This document shows positions 60,875-64,000 of a stretch of DNA of 64,000 bases, piece by piece. The notes beneath the pieces are model-generated. The model was not told where the DNA came from, searched no databases, and worked only from the letters and a program-made list of their open reading frames with translations. Positions within the stretch are counted from its first letter, which is position 1; each line of letters begins with the position of its first letter. The DNA comes from Halarchaeum grantii (GTDB taxonomy: Archaea; Halobacteriota; Halobacteria; Halobacteriales; Halobacteriaceae): positions 310,001 through 374,000 of the forward strand of contig NZ_BMPF01000003.1 in NCBI RefSeq assembly GCF_014647455.2, read 5' to 3'. The translations under genes were made by a program, and so were the position numbers.

Positions 60875-63205
60875 ATGACCGACCAGACTACAGCGCCCAC
60901 GGACGCGACCACCGTGGACGAGCGCGTCGAGGCGATACTGGCGGAGATGACGCTGGCGGAGAAGGCCGCCCAACTCGGCTCCGTGAACGCGGAGCGAATA
61001 CTGACCGAGGACGGCGAGCTGGACAGGGACGCCGCCGAGGAGTACCTCGCGAACGGCATCGGGCACCTGACGCGCATCGGCGGGGAGGGGAGCCTCGACC
61101 CGGAGCGCGCGGCGGAAGTGACGAACGAACTGCAGGAGATCCTGCGCGAGGAGACGCGCCTCGGGATTCCGGCGATCCCGCACGAGGAGTGCCTGAGCGG
61201 ATACATGGGGCCGGCGGGGACGACGTTCCCGCAGGGGATCGGGATGGCCGCGACGTTCGACCCCGCGCTGATGGCGGACGTGACGGACACCATCCGCGAA
61301 CAGCTCGAAGCCATCGGCACCGTCCACGCGCTCTCGCCCGTCCTGGACGTCGCGCGCGACCTCCGCTGGGGGCGCGTCGAGGAGACCTTCGGCGAGGACC
61401 CCTATCTCGTCGCCGCGATGGCGTGTGGCTACGTCGACGGCCTCCAAGCCGACGGCGACGGCATCTCCGCCACCCTCAAGCACTTCGTCGGCCACGCCGT
61501 CGGCGAGGGCGGGAAGAACCGCTCGAGCGTCCACCTCGGCGAGCGCGAGCTCCGCGAGACACACATGTTCCCGTTCGAGGCGGCGATCCACGAGTCGGGC
61601 GCGGAGAGCGTGATGAACGCCTACCACGACATCGACGGCGTTCCCTGCGCGAGCGACGAATGGCTCCTCACGGACGTCCTCCGCGGCGAATGGGACTTCG
61701 ACGGCACCGTCGTCTCCGACTACTACAGCGTCGAGTTCCTGAAGAGTGAACACGGCGTCGCAGGGACGGAACGCGAGGCCGGCGTGACGGCGCTCGAGGC
61801 GGGCGTCGACGTGGAGCTCCCGTACACGGACTGCTACGGCGAACACCTCGTGGAGGCCGTCGAGCGCGGCGAGCTCGCGGCGTCGACGGTGGAGGAGGCG
61901 GCGCGACGCGTCCTCACGATGAAGGCCCGGAAGGGCGTCCTCGACGACGCCACCGTGGACGCCGCGAGCGCGAGCGACCCGTACGACACCGAGGAGGCGA
62001 GCGAGCTGACGCGACGCGCCGCGCGCGAGTCCATCACCCTCCTGAAGAACGAGGACGATACCCTCCCGCTCGCCGGCGACGCTCTCGACTCCCTCGCCGT
62101 CGTCGGGCCGAAGGCGGACGACGCGCAGGAGCTCCTCGGCGACTACGCCTACGCCGCCCACTACCCGGACGAGGAGACGGCGTTCGAGGCGACGACGCCG
62201 CTGGACGCGCTGCGCGCACGCGGCGACGCCGAGGGCTTCGACGTCCGACACGCCGAGGGCTGTACGACTACCGGCCCCGCTACCGACGGCTTCGACGACG
62301 CCGTCGCGCAGGCCGAGGACGCCGACGTCGCCCTCGCCTTCGTCGGCGCCCGCTCCGCCGTCGACTTCAGCGGCACCGAGGCCGACATGGAGCAGCGCCC
62401 GAGCGTCCCGACGAGCGGCGAGGGCTGTGACGTGACGGACCTCGGCCTCCCAGGCGTTCAGGAGGAGCTCGTGGCCGAGCTCCGCGAGACCGAGACGCCG
62501 GTCGTCGTCGTCGTCGTCAGCGGGAAGCCCCACTCCATCGAGGAGATCGCGGAGGAGGCCCCGGCGGTCGTGCAGGCGTGGCTCCCCGGCGAAGAGGGCG
62601 GGGACGCCATCGACGCCGTCGTCTTCGGCGACCACAACCCCAGCGGCCACCTCCCCGTCTCCATCCCCCGCAACGTCGGCCAACTCCCCGTCCACTACAG
62701 CCGCCGTCCGAACAGCGCGAACGAGGAGCACGTCTACACGGAGAGCACGCCGTTGTACGCGTTCGGGCACGGGCTGAGCTACACGGAGTTCGAGTACTCG
62801 GGTCTCGAGCTCTCGACGGACAGTCTCGAGCCGGCGGGGACGCTCACGGCGAGCGTCACCGTCACGAACGCGGGCGAGCGCGCGGGCACCGACGTCGTCC
62901 AGCTCTACACGCGCGCAGAGAACCCGGATCAGGCGCGCCCCGTACAGGAGCTGACGGGCTTCGAGCGCGTCCACCTCGAACCCGGCGAGTCCGCGCGCGT
63001 CAGCTTCGACGTCCACGCCTCCCAACTCGCCTACCACGACCGCGACATGAACCTCGCAGTCGAGGAAGGCCCCTACGAGGTCCGCGTCGGCACCGCCGCC
63101 GACGACATCGTCGACACCGCCGCCTTCGACGTCACCGCGAGCAAGGAACTCCCGCGCACCGGCCGCACCTACTTCACCGACTCCCGCGTCGAGTCCGGCG
63201 AGTAA
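60875..63205 (+). CDS. GH3 beta-xylosidase/beta-glucosidase, cytoplasmic
   Basis: A 776-aa GH3 enzyme. Barrel landmarks are GIPAIPHEECLSGY, VLDVARDLRWGRVEETFGEDPYLV and LKHFVGHAVGEGGKNR, with nucleophile D282 in VVSDYYS; then the alpha/beta sandwich domain (LAVVGPKADDAQELLGDY) and a C-terminal fibronectin III-like domain (SVTVTNAGERAGTDVVQLY). No signal peptide. With the GH10 and GH67 genes nearby, release of xylose from xylo-oligosaccharides is more likely than beta-glucosidase action, but sequence alone does not separate the two. The start ATG 60875 follows TTAAGA by 25 nt. Confidence 0.9.
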   Translation: MTDQTTAPTDATTVDERVEAILAEMTLAEKAAQLGSVNAERILTEDGELDRDAAEEYLANGIGHLTRIGGEGSLDPERAAEVTNELQEILREETRLGIPAIPHEECLSGYMGPAGTTFPQGIGMAATFDPALMADVTDTIREQLEAIGTVHALSPVLDVARDLRWGRVEETFGEDPYLVAAMACGYVDGLQADGDGISATLKHFVGHAVGEGGKNRSSVHLGERELRETHMFPFEAAIHESGAESVMNAYHDIDGVPCASDEWLLTDVLRGEWDFDGTVVSDYYSVEFLKSEHGVAGTEREAGVTALEAGVDVELPYTDCYGEHLVEAVERGELAASTVEEAARRVLTMKARKGVLDDATVDAASASDPYDTEEASELTRRAARESITLLKNEDDTLPLAGDALDSLAVVGPKADDAQELLGDYAYAAHYPDEETAFEATTPLDALRARGDAEGFDVRHAEGCTTTGPATDGFDDAVAQAEDADVALAFVGARSAVDFSGTEADMEQRPSVPTSGEGCDVTDLGLPGVQEELVAELRETETPVVVVVVSGKPHSIEEIAEEAPAVVQAWLPGEEGGDAIDAVVFGDHNPSGHLPVSIPRNVGQLPVHYSRRPNSANEEHVYTESTPLYAFGHGLSYTEFEYSGLELSTDSLEPAGTLTASVTVTNAGERAGTDVVQLYTRAENPDQARPVQELTGFERVHLEPGESARVSFDVHASQLAYHDRDMNLAVEEGPYEVRVGTAADDIVDTAAFDVTASKELPRTGRTYFTDSRVESGE

Positions 63206-63358
63206 CCCGACACGGCGGCCCTCGGTTTCGACCAGTGCGACGGCGCGACGAGGGGGGTCACTCGTCGTCGAAACGGTATAACTGTAGCGCGAAAAGGCGA
63301 CGGCGGCGACGTGGCTCTGTGGAGCGTGCGAACGTGAGAAAACCCGCGTCGCGTCGGT

Positions 63359-64000
63359 TCAGACAGTGACGGTCCCGTTGGTGAGTTCGCCGACGTTTTC
63401 GACGTCGATGGTGATCTCGTCGCCGTCCTGAAGGGTGAAGTCGTCGGGGACGAGACCGGTCCCGGTGAGGAGGACGGCGGTCTCGGGCAGGACGTTGTGT
63501 CGGCCGAGGTAGTCGACGAGTTCCTCACAGGAGTGCACCATCTCGCCTGTCGTCGTCTCGTCCTCGTAGACGACGTCGCCGTTGCGGGCGATCCGCATCG
63601 AGAGCGTCAGCTCGTGGGGGTCGCCGACCGTCCCCGGGGAGGCGACGCACGGGCCGATCGAGCAACAACGCTCGAACACCTTCGCCTGCGGGAGGTAGAG
63701 GGGGTTCTCCCCCTCGATGGAGCGACTCGATACGTCGTTGCCGACCGTGTAGCCGACGACGTCGCCGCGGTGGATGACGACGGCGAGTTCGGGCTCGGGG
63801 ACGTCCCACGTCGAGTCCCCGCGCACGCCGATCGGCTCGTTCGGCCCGACGGTTCGGGACGGCGTCGCCTTCAGGAAGAGCTCCGGGCGCTCGCTCTCGT
63901 AGACGTCGAGGTAGACTTCGGGCTTCCCGCTCTCCTCCTCACGGGCCTGCTCGCTGATCTCGTAGGTGACGCCGGACGCCCACACTTCCTCCGCCCGAAC
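63359..64000 (-). CDS. FAH-family protein, second copy, N-terminus beyond window
   Basis: The last 213 residues of a fumarylacetoacetate-hydrolase-family protein; the frame is open to the right edge. It parallels the XacE-like protein: VWASGVTYEISEQARE, LKATPSRTVGPNEPIGVRGDSTWDVPEPELAVVIHRGDVVGYTVGNDVSSRSIEGENPLYLPQAKVF. It therefore probably also dehydrates a 2-keto-3-deoxy sugar acid, perhaps with a different stereochemistry or chain length. It is convergent with the GH3 gene. Confidence 0.85.
   Translation of the reverse strand, partial: VRAEEVWASGVTYEISEQAREEESGKPEVYLDVYESERPELFLKATPSRTVGPNEPIGVRGDSTWDVPEPELAVVIHRGDVVGYTVGNDVSSRSIEGENPLYLPQAKVFERCCSIGPCVASPGTVGDPHELTLSMRIARNGDVVYEDETTTGEMVHSCEELVDYLGRHNVLPETAVLLTGTGLVPDDFTLQDGDEITIDVENVGELTNGTVTV

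Noticed and set aside
1-64000. Search for tRNA, rRNA, CRISPR arrays and insertion sequences
   Set aside because: No cloverleaf with a TTCRA-type arm, no rRNA-like block, no regularly spaced repeats and no transposase signature were recognised by eye.

Overview
The window is one 64-kb stretch of high-GC DNA from a halophilic archaeon (class Halobacteria). The signs are very acidic predicted proteins, solute-binding proteins with twin-arginine signals followed by a lipobox, and start codons placed about 22-33 nt after a TATA-like element, as expected for leaderless archaeal transcripts. Genus cannot be told from the sequence alone. I saw no rRNA, tRNA, CRISPR array or insertion sequence.

Almost every gene fits the use of plant hemicellulose and pectin, mainly glucuronoarabinoxylan and arabinan. 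From left to right: a GH2 glycosidase cut by the left edge; a membrane-type GMC sugar dehydrogenase pair (1568-3717); a MalEFGK-type sugar ABC transporter with a DUF624/YesL-like gene (3844-8905); an exported and a cytoplasmic GH51 arabinofuranosidase (9097-13909); an unusual M24-fold protein and a tiny zinc-ribbon protein; a first Dpp/Opp-type transporter (15232-21399); GH127, GH4 and a further GH51 enzyme (21968-26850); an IclR regulator divergent from a pentonate dehydratase, followed by a FAH-family 2-keto-3-deoxypentonate dehydratase (26928-30473); a flavin disulfide reductase and a tyrosine-recombinase-like gene (30611-33553); two ThuA-domain genes, RraA, a second enolase-superfamily enzyme, an SGNH hydrolase, a Gfo/Idh oxidoreductase and a second GH4 (33830-41079); a glucuronate block of SDR, uronate isomerase and mannonate dehydratase (41218-44465); a hypothetical protein and UspA; GH10 xylanase divergent from D-xylose dehydrogenase (45561-47987); a second Opp-type transporter with three tandem solute-binding proteins (48297-58359); GH67 alpha-glucuronidase and GH3 glycosidase (58494-63205); and a second FAH gene cut by the right edge.

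Together the genes describe an import-then-digest strategy. Two peptide-type ABC systems, a family known to carry oligosaccharides in other organisms, and one MalEFGK system would import decorated oligosaccharides. Nearly all the glycosidases (GH10, GH67, GH3, GH51, GH127, GH4) lack signal peptides, so final debranching should happen in the cytoplasm. Xylose and arabinose would then enter the oxidative (Weimberg-like) pentose route known from Haloferax, and glucuronate the isomerase/mannonate route to 2-keto-3-deoxygluconate. The lactonase and the 2-ketoglutarate-semialdehyde dehydrogenase of the pentose route are not in the window.

The most interesting signals are non-coding: a 15-bp inverted repeat upstream of both pentonate-pathway genes next to the IclR gene; an 18-bp motif in three separate catabolic promoter regions; two adjacent hairpins with a compensatory base-pair change after the second enolase-family gene; a perfect 16-bp inverted repeat upstream of the recombinase gene; and several perfect palindromes at transporter and glycosidase promoters.
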